Below are positions 24,662-37,178 of a stretch of DNA of 64,000 bases, piece after piece. A program made the translations under genes and the position numbers. Under the pieces are notes generated by a model. That model was not told where the DNA came from. It made no database searches and worked only from the letters and a program-made list of their open reading frames with translations. The DNA is from Onchocerca volvulus (Eukaryota > Nematoda > Chromadorea > Rhabditida > Onchocercidae), in contig HG738139.1 of the NCBI GenBank assembly GCA_000499405.2, positions 16,468,858 through 16,532,857 of the forward strand. Direction: 5' to 3'. The number at the start of each line of letters is the position of its first letter. The first letter of the stretch is position 1.

Positions 24662-27550
24662 ATGGGACTGATAATGTACAATAACAACTTTAATACGTTT
24701 TTACGTTTAAATATTGGCGGCTCACATTTTCTGATACGCAATGAAATCGTTCTGAAACTACAAACCGGTATAACTTTTCACTTGTTTCTTCCTTTCAGCT
24801 GTCCCCTCAGGCCTCATTTCAGCTGTCCCCTTATGCATTCGTCATTGTCATTTTGCTGAAGTTTCGTTAAGTAATATCAGAGTTGAATGAAATCAGTCCA
24901 AGTTTTTCACGTTTATCAACTTAGTTTCTTGTAAATGCCTTCTTTTTTTACTGGTTTTTCGACATCATTTTAAAGTCTTACATTTGAATCCATCGATTTC
25001 TCGTACAATCTTGCCTGAGCAGATTTATAATGTCATTATTAAGCAACAAATATGAATCTGAACAGTAACTTTTGTTAAAATACGTCAATTTCACGGACAT
25101 GCTGTATTCTTGACGTATGTTTGCTTAAGTTCCTTTATTTCCAACTTTTTTATATATCATTTTCATATATCATTTATATATATTATATCACTGCATATCA
25201 TTTTTCACATATCATTTGAATCATTTGCCCTTTTTTGTACATTTTGTCCGTTCTTTTCAACCTTCAAAAACGCTCTCGGGATTTATATGTTGATGAATGT
25301 TTAATCAGAGAATTTGATCGGAAACAAAAAGTACCGTTGGAATAATTGGAAGAAACAATTTCTTCAATTAGTTTATATGAGCTGTATTCTGATAATTATG
25401 CAGCATGAAGATGAATTTGCTTGCATTTAATCGATGCTCTCATCTGGGTTTGGTCTGAAACCTAGCCACACATTGTCATCGTTGTCCTTATTATCTATTA
25501 TAGCATGCAGTCTCTGCATATGTCATATGCATGTGGCTAACTTGCAAAGCTTTCTTCATGTGCAAAAAGATTTATTCTGCAGGTTCATCAAGCTTTCACA
25601 TAGTAGAAACGGAACCATTACCCATATTTGAGCATTTGGAATTCATCTGCATTGTTTGGTTCATATTTGAATCTGTATTAAAGATGGCGGCTAACAACGA
25701 CCGTGTGAGGACATTCTTTCAACTACTGAACATGATCGATTTGTTGGCGATACTTACATTTATTATCGAGATTGTCCTCAGTTTGTTTGAATTTAATACT
25801 AGAAACATGACAGCCCTCAAGATATCATCTTCATTTCAGACAGCAAATGCTTCGAGTTGATAATTGCGCTATCTTATTGTCATTTCTCGGTCATCTCTCG
25901 GTATTAGGAATGGGTGAGGCACCGAAAAAAAAAAAAAAAAAACGAGCAGGGAGAAATGAATGCAACATTCATATGTCTACCTTTAATTCAAATTACTCAT
26001 TGCTCATCTTCTGAAGATATAACAAACTGAAGACTGAGATATCTTCTGCCATTAACCCGTCTCTGCTGTCATTATTACGATGATTATCACTGATAACACA
26101 TATCTCGTTCACTTACAGCATTCTCTTTTTTTTTTTTTTTTTTAGCAAGACCCTATATATATCAACCGTTTTAAATAAATTTGCTTGTTTAGTTTTAACT
26201 AATGAGCTAAATATAAAACATAAGAAATTATAAAGGATATGTTTTACAGTTCGCCCTCTTCGTGTTTTACGTGTTTTGCGAGTTGCTCGTATATTAAAAC
26301 TTGGCCGATATAGTACTGGTTTGCAGATGTTTGGGCGTACGCTAAAAGTAAGAAATTTTTCGCTTCGAAGATTTTATTTTCTTGGAAAGTCTAAAATTAT
26401 ATTCATTTTACATTTATCTAAAGAAATACTTAACAAATAGAATCGAAAATTAAAAATATTATGAATCGTTGATTCAGGCCAGGTCCCGGCAACTTAGCAT
26501 GATGACGACGGTTCCCCTGACCGGTGTCATATTCTTTGGTATACCGGTGTATTAATCACTAAAAGTGTGAAATTGATGCCTTTGTATTCCTCTCATCTAT
26601 CATACTTATGAAATGCACTGGTCATCCTTCCCAGAAAACTTTTCTCGAGAAGTATTCTACTTTTATGAATTGGAAAATGTAAATTTTCGAGTTTAAAAAA
26701 AAAAAAAAACTAACAGAAAAATGTTTGGTTAGAAAACTAGTGGCGACTGGTACGATTGCATGCGGTATTTTAGTGCTTGACTTACCGATAATTACCATTG
26801 TAAGTTACTCATACTAGTTTTAACTCGTTTTTTCAACATTTGCTGAAAGAAATTGGTAGGAATAATGATATATGAATTAATGGTGTACGAAAGGATTTGA
26901 CTTGACGCATGTCATGCTTGAGGTGTGATTTTGAATCTGGTGGTGGTATCAATTACTTTTTATTTTCTTGCAAATGAAGTCCTTTAACTTCAAGTATTAC
27001 ATATATGATTACGTCAATGTTCATGATCTCCCGCCGTTACTTATATTATCTTTATAGCGATCAGTAGCGTAGTTTTGCTTGAACTTTTTAATGTTTTGAT
27101 ATTAAGCAAGATTTTAGTTGTTTGCTGTCTATGCAGAATACAGTTTCTTTTAGGCTACTCAATTCCAGGTCGATTATTTTATGAAAGTAACTGAGGAAGA
27201 AGTGGATGGTAAACATCGACTGAGACGAACTGAAACAAAAAACAGCTTCACTATGCAAGTTATTCAATGTTCAAGCTATTTAGCAACAGTACACTTTTGA
27301 CGTCTTTGAAGCAGATAGATAGATCAAAGTATAGTAAGAATTTACTGAATAATTTCAGAGCAGTACCACTGGAAGCATTCGAAAGCAGAAGCAGGAAGTG
27401 GTAGAAGGAGAAAAAAACAGGCACCTGGAAAGTAATGAGCAACAAACACCTGTTTATAAAAATAATAATATAAATGACAGAGGTAACGATAGTGATAATG
27501 CTAATAGTAATGATGACATGAATTTTCAACTATTTCTGACGAATCAATAA
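24662..27550 (+). CDS. Voltage-gated potassium channel (Kv family) gene, fragmentary; pore exon absent
   Basis: Kv channels are plasma-membrane tetramers with an intracellular T1 domain, six membrane segments and a pore loop. Visible parts are: a T1 first strand, FLRLNIGGSHFL (24662-24767); an S1-like segment, SLLSIIACSLCICHMH (about 25434-25560); S2 and S3, ICIVWFIFESVLKMA and NMIDLLAILTFIIEIVL (25583-25855); S4, RPLRVLRVLRVARILKLGRY (26250-26347), with Arg/Lys at every third position; the S4-S5 linker and start of S5, RQLSMMTTVPLTGVIFFG (26478-26538); S6, KLVATGTIACGILVLDLPIT (26733-26799), with Pro-Ile-Thr where many Kv channels have Pro-Val-Pro; VDYFMKVTEEE (27169-27258); and a polar Asn-rich tail ending at 27550. 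No exon codes for the GYG selectivity filter, and the S5 and S6 exon phases do not fit each other. Most of T1 is also missing, and S1 and S2 are not in one frame. The gene is either a pseudogene or damaged by an assembly deletion. I cannot name the subfamily; exp-2- or kvs-like nematode channels are possible. Confidence 0.8.
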
Positions 27551-30500
27551 TTCAGAAAGTTCGTCGTCATTCCGTGGCATATTATTTTAAATACGCTTGA
27601 ACAATTATTTTCCATACGATCAGAATTGCCCAAGCATAAGATTAAACATTGCAAAATCATTAATCAGCTACTTACATTTAAATATTGTGTATCTTTTCCG
27701 GAATGAGCAAATATTCCGTTTTTTTTTTTTTTAAATAAAACAACAACAAACATCCGAAAAGAATTCAGGAAGAGTTTGTGAAAGAATGGCAATAACAAAA
27801 GGAATGAGCATTTTACATTATGAAGCACTGATAAAGTAACACTGATATCTGATTTGCTACACAATCAATAATGCGAAATAAACAACTTAATAAATCAATA
27901 TAATTCTTGCTACTTTTATAAGGGATCGTTTGTGCTGAATCCTCTAAATTCCCGAGATGTCTCAAAATGCTGCGTTCTTTGAATGCTTTGGGCAATTCTG
28001 TTAGTTTAGAGCAGTCCAAAGAAATCTGTTATACAAATAAGAAACGAGAATGTGCATCATAAAGCAAACATGGAAAAGATTGAAAAAAAAAAGATGATTG
28101 ATATCGTTAGTGATTTTATTCGTGAATTAAAGTAAGGAAAAGTAAATTATCTCCACAGGACCCAATGGATGATTAAATTTTAATGAAATTAAGATTAAAT
28201 TAAATTAGCATTCATTAAGAATTTATCTTAACAGAATAGGTATACTTAAATTTAATATACATATTTGTGCAGTGTCGTAAACATCTGGTGACTAAAAAAT
28301 GAAACTTTGATCAAACGTCCATTTGATTCATTATACAGATCAGTATCCAAAAAAATTGTTTCGAAAGCTACTTCTTATTCATTCCAAGTTAATAGAAATT
28401 CCTCTTTCTATCTCATTGTATTGAATATAATTAACCAACAGCAATCATTTAAAAATAAGGTAGCAACTTGTTCTAATCAGTATGCAAATTAGTGAACGTC
28501 AGAAATCGTTTGCATATCATATCAAATGAAAAGCGCATAGATTAACACATGAAAACGAGCTGTGTAAGGAGGGATAAAATTTTTATACCCAAATGTGATT
28601 CAGAATTTTGCTGATTCGTAAGGAATCCAGTTTTTTTCCAGGTTTCATGTCAAATTCATAGCAAGTTCCCGAATGCAAATATCAATCGTTTTATGGTTTT
28701 TCCGAGCAGGCATTTTGAATAGTTGAAAAAAGTGCAATTGTAAAATATGAGGATTTGATCAATTGTCTTCATTTTTTTCAAATTGTCTTAAATTAAATTT
28801 CTAAAAACCTAAAATACCCGAAGCTCTCTGACACTTCCTCCCAGATTTTGAGATCGGAAGGAATAAATTTTAAGGAAATGCAAGATTCATGTGAATGTTA
28901 TTGAATTCAATACTTTGTTACAAGTTGATCATTTTCTCTTCTCACTTACCTATATTGGACGAAACCAGCAGTGCGGTAATTTGCTGTATAATATTGGGTG
29001 TTGCTTTACTCATAGTTTGTAGCCAACTCTTTCTACATGTTCAGAATGGAATCCATCAGAAATTGATAATCCGTATATCGACTCTTCCACCAAACAGTTC
29101 GCATGTTCAGTCTTCTCGCATGTACAAATTTCTTTTACTTAATCAGTCAGTTTTGAAAGTTTTCCCACCCACCATTTACAGTGAATCGCATTATCAACTG
29201 CTTGCTTTGCAATAAATTCGTTTTGATCAAATTATCAATAGCTGGCTGCCGTATAAAAACTCTAGACCGTGAAATAAATCTGGAGTGTTTGACTCGAGGT
29301 TTCACCTTCACAATGAAATCACATCTAAGTTATTACTGACAAATTAACACCGTTTACTGCATCACGGAAAGGTAAAAAATACAAGGAAACAAGAAAGATA
29401 CTTTTTTCTCCATATCAACGAAATGAAATCTTCAAAACATTTGTCTATTTCATAACCTTGGTGAGAAGAAATCTCAAAAAGACGCTTCACAAAATGTTAA
29501 AAAACTCTGCTTCTTCAAACCAGCTCATACAACAACGAATCATCAAATCCCCAGGATTTCGGGATGACACCTCGTCCCCAACCTAGAACCAATCATCAAT
29601 GTGCGCAATATTTAACGCTTTCATACCGCATTATTTCTCTCGACCGTATTTTTCTCGGTTTTGTAATTGCTGTGACAGCTTGTCGAGTGTGATGAATGCG
29701 CCTGGTGTGGTGGGCAGTGATTGGTAGCAATGGTTTGATCGGATCATATCAATAATCAGTGCGGTGTTTCACGAACAGTTGGCATTGTTGCGTTCGAGCT
29801 GTGATGGGCGTGAGGTATACACTTTAGTTCGTTAAGCATTTCAGTGCTATACTCTTTGCCACATCCTTGCTCCTGTTCAGCATTCCGCTTGAAACGTCCT
29901 GCCCTGTTGTTCGTTTTCATCCTGAATCTCCCTGAACAGGTTTCTCTGTTACAAGGATCATTGTTCATTTATCCAGATTTCTCCGCTCTCTTACTCACAT
30001 TTCTCTCGTTCGTTTCAAGTGCCACTGTTTCCTTGGTTATATTTTTCCTGTTTCGCTTTTTCGCTTATAATGTAGAATATTTGATGGAAGATCATTTCGT
30101 GTTGTTGGAGAAATTGAAAAATATTCAGGGAATTGGGTGAGAGATCAGAAATCAGAAATATTAATAAAGTTCAAAACCAACATAGCGCAATTATCATAGC
30201 GTAATTACCCTTCTTGTATTCATGAAGTATTGACATCTCTATTTCTACTTCTGTCTTCCTTTGTAGCGTAAGTTTTTAGTTAAGTTGGAATTAGTATTGA
30301 GCCAAAGTTAGTACTGCAAACATTCAAGAAGTGGAGAAGACATCAAGACTCTAAAGCAATTACTTTTCCGTATTCTAGTTATTTCAAATCATTAGAATCT
30401 ATTTGTCTTATATTTGATTAAGGAAAATTTATCAGATTATCCATTTTTTGCAGCATAAAGAGTTGATGCTTACGGCACTTTCTCAACTGGTAGGAGCTTG

Positions 30501-31171
30501 TCGAATATTGGAAATCGTTAGAATCTTAATTTTTCTTTTCTTTTTTTTTTTTTTTGTGGTTCCATTCGGATAATTAGAATGTATTTTATGTATCTAACTA
30601 AATATTCTTTAGCTAAATGCTTAGCGATCTCCGGAAAATTGTTTCGGAAAAAGGAAAAGAGAACTAAGGCTTGGAATTATTAGCCATTTCTGATTTCTCA
30701 CTCTTAGGTTGTCAGATTTTTAAAGTCCTGTACTTCCAAATTTGCTTCTCTCATTTATTATATTAGTTACATCGATTTCTTATGAAAGGTCAATTATTTT
30801 ATTATTTACCAAAGATTTCTTAGCATTTCTGAAAATAACCAGTTACTTTGTTTCCATTTGATCCATTTTAATCCATCGATATGATGTATAGAATATGAGC
30901 TTTTTTGAAAAGCCCTTATTTTTAAATGACTGTTCTGATTTTATGAATATTTCAACTTATCGTGCAGAAATCATTGGATCCTCGTAATTTGCATGCATTA
31001 CTATATTTTCAATAAATTTAGTTACTCAGTCAGTCATAATAGTGATAATTAAGTCTTAGTGACCATTATAGAGTATTCTTTTTCTTAATGGTTTTTGAAT
31101 GGTATTTATCGTTCCATTTTCTGTAATCTATGCATGATTCATTGAATTTCCATGCTTAATTTTAGGCGATT
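27551..31171. other. Intergenic between Kv channel and ALG11
   Basis: I see no gene that I can support. Two frames deserve mention. One at 28895-29215 (+, ATG) has a hydrophobic helix, VICCIILGVALLIVC. One at 29844-30140 (+) has no ATG near its start but encodes a hydrophobic stretch near its middle. Neither shows a known domain or a clear exon partner. The segment 29640-29960 is richer in GC than its surroundings and could hold a promoter. T runs occur at 27719 and 30540. Confidence 0.4.
31160..31165 (+). promoter_or_regulatory. Probable spliced-leader acceptor of ALG11
   Basis: A TTTTAG-type acceptor ends at 31165, only six bases before the ALG11 start codon at 31172. In nematodes such a short leader is typical of trans-splicing of a spliced leader onto the mRNA. 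A 5' UTR intron is the alternative. Confidence 0.5.
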
Positions 31172-34100
31172 ATGGATTCCGCAGTTCTATTTTTTGCTGC
31201 TCTGCCATTAATAATACTCCTATTGATGATATGGTATGTTTTATTTGCATAAATGAAATAGTACTAATCAAATTTGATTTTGTGCTTTGTTTGTTACACG
31301 ATACATCAGAATCCTTTATCAGTCACTCGGAGTTTTTTGGGTATTCTAATATAGCATTCACTGCATATGCATGAAATATGAAATAAGTTAGTGCTCGAAC
31401 ATCTCATATTTAAGGTGTTGTGAAGCTAATGAAAGTTTCCTATATGTAGTGAATAGTCATGTCGTTTTTCTCTGACAATTTCCATGGTGATATAACTTCA
31501 TACTTATTTTCCCAAACATCGAATTATTACATATTTCAGTTTCATTCTTTTAACAGATAATCGGCAAAATGCATTTGCAAGTGAAAAAATTTTTATTTAT
31601 GTTGTTACAGTTCGCTTTTACGACAGTATTTTCATATTTTTATTATTACGTATTCACTTTCTTCTGCATTTCTCTGTCATAATAGTTAAACTTATAACAG
31701 AATAGTTTTAAATCGCACGTGGTTTACTAGTATTTTTATATTTGGTAAGTTGTTTACATTTATTCTTGATTAATATATTCTTATTCCCAAACTTTACGTC
31801 ATTTTGGATAACATTTTCTAGGTTCCGGATATGGAAGAATCGTGGTGTGATAGCTTTTTTTCATCCATACTGCAATGCTGGTGGTGGTGGTGAACGCGTT
31901 TTATGGTGCGCTATCAATGCTATGCAAAAAAAGTAAGTATTTAATATGATGCAGTATCATATAAAATAATATCCAGAAGGTCCAACTAATGCTATGCAAA
32001 AAAAGTATCTATTTAAAAGAAATTATCTTTTTGATGAGTTTGTCTTTTGCTTAGAAATTGTACTATCTGACAAGCCATCAGATATACAGTATTGATCTCG
32101 TATCAATTCTCATAACAGGAAATAAAGTTTAGTTTCTGTAAAAGGTCTTGTACTTTTCGATAAGTACTGAATTTTTATTTATTATTCTGCCGTTCTTCAA
32201 GTAAATTTACAATTTATAAAAATAAAATATCACCCTGTTGTATTCTGCTTGGGAATCTTAAATCTACATATCTTTTTTTTCTTGCTTATTTAATTTTATT
32301 TCTCTAAAATCTCAGTAGAGCTTTGAAAATTTTTTTTTCCTTTCATATGATTTTCAATAAGCTTGCAACATTCATAGTCTTCATCCAGTGCTGTCTTCAA
32401 ATGGGAATTTTGAAATAGATGATGCCTTGCTACCGAGAATACTTTCATTTAAGCTTTGCCGAAGTAGTGAGTGCATTGTTGCAAACATTAGAAAATACGT
32501 AATCCTTTCAGAGTGGCTTTCCGGCCATCTGTCCTCATTCTTTTTCTTTTTTTTTTTTTTTATGTTAAAATTCCAGTTCATTATGAATTGTTAAAATTCA
32601 GTTCATTAAGAAACTAACACAGAAGTTAAATAAAAGGAAATTTTGTCCTATAAATTTTTAAAAAATTAAAAAAAAAGAATATGATGTAAATGAGGATAGA
32701 TAACTTATGGAAAATGGTTGTCTGCTTTTGACTACAGTAGAATGATCATTAGATAGCTAATAGGAGCGAAATACATTGGGCGTTATAAAATTTATCGAAT
32801 GTTAAAATTTTAAAAATGGATAAGCAGAATGTAACAAAAAATCAATAAAATGTAAAATAATCGTTGCTGAGAAGACTAATGTAATTGAATGACTTTTAAT
32901 TATTAACATTCTTTTTATAACTTTCTAGAAAATTCAGTTTATCACTTGCAAAATTTTTTTTTCTGTCCGCATATTATTACCTTTTATATTTTTTTTTACA
33001 TTATCGTTCTGACAATTAAGTGCAGTTCAAGAATATTCTAAAACAAAATCGAAAAATTTCTTTAGATATGGCAAGAAGTATCGATATGTGATTTATACTG
33101 GTGATGTGGATGTGACACCTCAAGAAATCTTGCAGAAAGCGAAAGATTGCTTCGACATCGAAGTTATTGATGCTGATTTGCAGTTCATCTATCTTCGGTA
33201 TTTTTTTTAATAAGAATAGTATCGTAAATTTAGAGTAGATAATTGTAATTTTAGAATTAATTGTATTACTGACTAGTATAATTCAAATTAAATATCGGCA
33301 ATATAACTTCCGACAATTATAAATTTCTATATTCCGTATCACATGTTATCGAACATTCACGAAATAACAAAAAAAAAGTCTTTTCTGTAAACTGTCAAGA
33401 AAAACTTCTTAAAGATCTGCAGTGTAATTTCGTTTATAATTTCCAGTATTTAATTTAGAAAATTTTTTTCTTATATTTTTAGTACACGGTCATGGTTGGA
33501 ATCGCGAAATTACCCATACTTCACTTTGCTGCTTCAAAATTTGGCTGGTTTTCTGGTTGGTGTTGAGGCGTTGCTCCGATACAATCCACATGTTTTCATT
33601 GACACAATGGGCTATCCATTTGCTTTACCTTTATTCAGGTTGCTGTTAACTTTATCGCAATCCGATATATACTTTTTTATTTTTATTGCACAGAAAAACG
33701 TAAAAACAAAAGGTAATATTAATTTTCATTTTCTATTTTTATAGTTGATGGAAAATTGCGAAATTTTGTGGTTTTGTGGTAAGATCAGCAAATGTCATCT
33801 TATAAAGGATGCAAAAGTATTAAGTTTATATAAGATGTAACAGCAGCATCGCATTATTTTAATAAAGAAAGATTTCATTTTTTTATATAATAAAATTAAG
33901 TAAATTTGCTAAATCAATGATATTTTCTTATTTTTATTTGCTTGGGAATATGTTGGTAAACACTTTAGCTTTAACAAGAGTAAATACTATGTAGTTGTTT
34001 TTTTCAGGTGGCTGGCTGGATGCAATGTTGCTTGTTATGTGCACTATCCTGTTATTTCCCGTGGTTAATTTCTTTTTCATTTATATTGTTTTCTAAATAT

Positions 34101-36588
34101 ATTTTGTTTTTGTGTTGAATATCCGTTTAGAAATGATAAAATTGGTGGAATCGGCGGAGCCGTCTTATAATAATGCACAGTGGATAGCGAAAAACCGATT
34201 CTTTACTTATTTAAAACTGGTATATTATCGCATATTCGCCACACTGTATTCGTTTAGTGGCATGTGCAGTGAAGTTATTATGGTTAATGGCACGTATGTA
34301 TTTGATTTATCATTTCTAGTTATTAGTTATTGTTACTGGTCAGTTGGAACTTAAACGCTAAAGTAGGCGATGAAAGATAACAGCTTTATAACATAGTTTA
34401 GATTTTAGATTCGAAGTTTCTAAAGATCTTAGTTTACATTCTAGACTTTAAACACATTTGATTTTTCATCACGTTTCTCGATGATGGCGCATTAATCCTA
34501 AGTTAATAATTTCTAAAAATAATTCGTTCGAAAGGAATGAGAATAGACATATTACGGACTTATTGATTAAAATATCTAGTTTACTGATTCAGCAAATCAT
34601 CGCATTTGATTGCTTATAACTTTTTCCTTTTTTTGAACATAATTCGCACTAGAACATAATTTAGATGTAATCATGACTTTATAGCTTCGGATTTAAAATT
34701 ATATCTAATTTACTTATCCATAGTTTTTCTCATTGTATTCCTCTCCATTCGAAATGGCGTCCTTTTTTTTTTTTTTTTTTTTTGATCCCAGATTTTCTGA
34801 TTTTTAATTTTAAAATTTCAGTTGGACTCGTAATCATATTTTGGCATCATGGGATGCTGATGATCGTACATATATCGTCTATCCACCATGTAATGTTGAT
34901 AATTTGCTCAGGTTCTTTGTTTGTTTGTTTGTTGAGAATAGAAGCAGGAAGGAATTTTGGAAGCATTAACGAAGTTAACATAGGTTGTTAAAATCGTAAT
35001 ATATGACAATATCAGAAAGAAGGATTGTTCGAAAGCTTAACAGGTGATATTAATTGATTTTTTTAGGATCAATTCTAGAGCAGAAAAATTGCTAACGGAA
35101 GAAAGACGAGTGCAGATGTTATCAATTGGACAGATAAGACCCGAGAAAGATCATCGATTACAAATTTGTTTTCTGGCTGAGTTGAAGAAACGGTTATTAA
35201 AGGAAAATCTGAACTATAGAGTGGGGTTTTGTACCATAGTCTGAGTCATTAGCTGTCACCAATAACAAAATGCGAATTTAGGAGTAGTGAATTTTTTTAT
35301 TTTTTGTTAGATCTAAAATTTGGATGAATTATTTTCTAAACTGGAATTACAGATTCGATTGGTAATATGCGGTGGATGTCGTGATATGGATGATGTTCAA
35401 CGTGCCAAAGACTTGCAGTTATATGCAGAGGATATGGGCCTTAGCACTGATGACTTAGAGTGGGCACTAAATGCGCCTGTCGATAAAGTAGCGGCATTGC
35501 TTGAAGTAATAGAATTTTCATATATATCTAATGTTTAAATAATTTAAATAGATATCAGTTTTAATTAAGGAGTTATTGGTAATTCAAAGAGATATCAATT
35601 TTAATTAAGGAGTCATTGATCGGTATCCATACTATGCAAAATGAACATTTTGGCATATCAGTTGTGGAGGGTATTGCTGCTGGCCAAATCATGATTGCTC
35701 ACAATTCAGGTTACTTACTATCTTTTATGTTTCTTTTTTTTTTCTGAATTGAGATTTACAACAAGTTTTGGTAAATGCAAAACAACTAGCATTTACAGGT
35801 GGACCTAAACTAGATATATTGAATGCGAATGCTATCGGAAGCAAGACTTCGCTTGGTTTGCTAGCAGTCAGTGTGCATGGTAAATTTTCCTATATTTTCT
35901 CTAATTTTAAATAAAATTATTGAATTGCTTCAAGAAAAAAGAGAGGGATAAGTTTCAGATATTACAAGAATTTTCTAAAAAGTAAACTTTATATGCTGAA
36001 TTTTTTGCAACTTTTTTACCTTTCAATAATTCTAGCAGCAATATGAAACATACTTTACTGTCGGAGAGAAGGAAGAACAAATAATGAGTTTTAGCAATAT
36101 ATCAAAGTATATAGCTTTTTTGTTTTAATGATATCTTTTTCATACTTAAAACAAAGCTGGAAGCGCAACATATAATACATTATTGTTTCGGCTCGGAAAT
36201 TGGATTTATTGAAAGAAGGACAGTAAAATAAAAAATTCCATTCAAATGGTAAAAGAAGAGTGAAACAATTAGTGTAAATTTTCAGTAAATTGTCTTTATC
36301 AGTAGTATGTCGAAATTCATGTACTTTGATGTTCTGGAATTTAATTAAAGAAAATCGAAACACATGAACTTCGACATTTATGTAGGCATTCAATTTAATG
36401 TTATTCTTTCGATGTTTTATTCATTTGCAGATTTCGTGGACGGTGTTCTAGAAATAATACGAATGGGTCCGGAAAAACGTAATTCAATACGTGATGCTGC
36501 ACGTTGTTCAGTGAATCGTTTTACTGAAACAAATTTCGAAAAAAGATGGAACACTGTGATTAAAAAGTTGTTACCTGCTTATGATTGA
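31172..36588 (+). CDS. alg11: ALG11, GDP-mannose: dolichol-linked oligosaccharide alpha-1,2-mannosyltransferase
   Basis: ALG11 adds the fourth and fifth mannoses to the dolichol-linked N-glycan precursor on the cytosolic face of the ER. Twelve exons join to 471 codons plus stop: 31172-31233, 31822-31932, 33066-33197, 33483-33638, 34008-34063, 34131-34293, 34822-34911, 35067-35220, 35353-35505, 35610-35709, 35799-35879 and 36431-36588. Human ALG11 is 492 residues. An N-terminal membrane anchor (residues about 3-21) precedes [20 protein letters not shown], the donor-binding start of this GT4 enzyme. Later come [66 protein letters not shown] and [14 protein letters not shown], where two glutamates eight residues apart form the GT4 E-x7-E motif, then AHNSGGPKLDI. 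The whole C-terminal GT-B half is present, so the gene should be active. YKT6 follows 2 kb downstream on the same strand. Exon 10 uses an unusual TTAATTAAG acceptor inside a tandem duplication. Confidence 0.95.
35551..35630 (+). repeat. 40-bp tandem duplication across an ALG11 splice acceptor
   Basis: Two head-to-tail copies of GATATCA(G/A)TTTTAATTAAGG followed by AGT(T/C)ATTG are visible with a 40-base period. The second copy carries the acceptor of ALG11 exon 10 (after 35609). The first carries a look-alike acceptor at the end of the intron. Using the first would add codons that soon reach a TAA. Confidence 0.85.
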
Positions 36589-36592
36589 CAGC

Positions 36593-36656
36593 GTTACTTA
36601 TCTTATTAGATGCTTACTTATCTTATTAGATGCTGTTACTTATCTTATTAGATGCT
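36593..36656 (+). repeat. Three tandem copies of a 21-22 bp unit after the ALG11 stop
   Basis: The unit TTACTTATCTTATTAGATGC is repeated three times, starting four bases after the ALG11 stop codon and running into a T run. It probably lies in the 3' UTR. Confidence 0.9.
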
Positions 36657-37080
36657 TTTTTTTTTTCTAATTTTATCGAATTATATAGACTTTCGAATGT
36701 TTAGTATAATTTTCGATTGTTCACCATCTTCACTTTTGTTTTTTTTTTTTTCTTCACTCTCTTGTCTTCTTTCAGTTTGTATTTATGGTATCGCTTTGGA
36801 TCTTACTAATCTACTTAAACAGACAAGCTTTTTTCCAAATAAAATTAAAACGAATATTATTTCATCCATATTCTTAATCAAAGAATATTACTTACTGAAT
36901 ACTTTATTTGGCTAAAAATAATTTTTATTTCATCATTGTTTTTGCAGATTAGAACCTTCCTGTTGAAATTTGATCGCAAGATGACATTGAATTCATCTAT
37001 CTACAGCAGTTGCTATTCACTCTTCCTTTCTCCATTTTTATAATTAAATTTTCAAAAAAAAAAGAAAAAAAAAAGGCAGG

Positions 37081-37150
37081 TAGGAAGCTACAAGAGACGT
37101 AGGAAGACTTCTTTGATGTCACACTTGTCCTATTTTTAGTAGCTTCCTAT
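37081..37150. other. Inverted repeat with 11-bp perfect arms
   Basis: TAGGAAGCTAC at 37081-37091 is the reverse complement of GTAGCTTCCTA at 37139-37149. The loop is about 47 bases. Flanking purine-rich (AGGCAGG) and pyrimidine-rich (TCTTCCTG) sequence extends the pairing imperfectly. It could be a hairpin in RNA or a small decayed inverted-repeat element. Confidence 0.6.
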
Positions 37151-37170
37151 CTCTTCCTGTAATTCATTTA

Positions 37171-37178
37171 TGACGTCA
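37171..37178. promoter_or_regulatory. CRE-like palindrome TGACGTCA
   Basis: A perfect TGACGTCA octamer, the classical binding site of CREB/ATF bZIP factors, lies 1.4 kb upstream of the YKT6 start. A single octamer could occur by chance, and function is unproven. Confidence 0.3.

Noticed and set aside
28895..29215. Frame with a possible transmembrane helix
   Set aside because: No family match and no neighbouring exon; the rest of the frame looks random.
29844..30140. Hydrophobic 98-codon + strand frame upstream of ALG11
   Set aside because: It lacks an ATG near its start and has no recognised domain; ALG11 begins later with its own acceptor.
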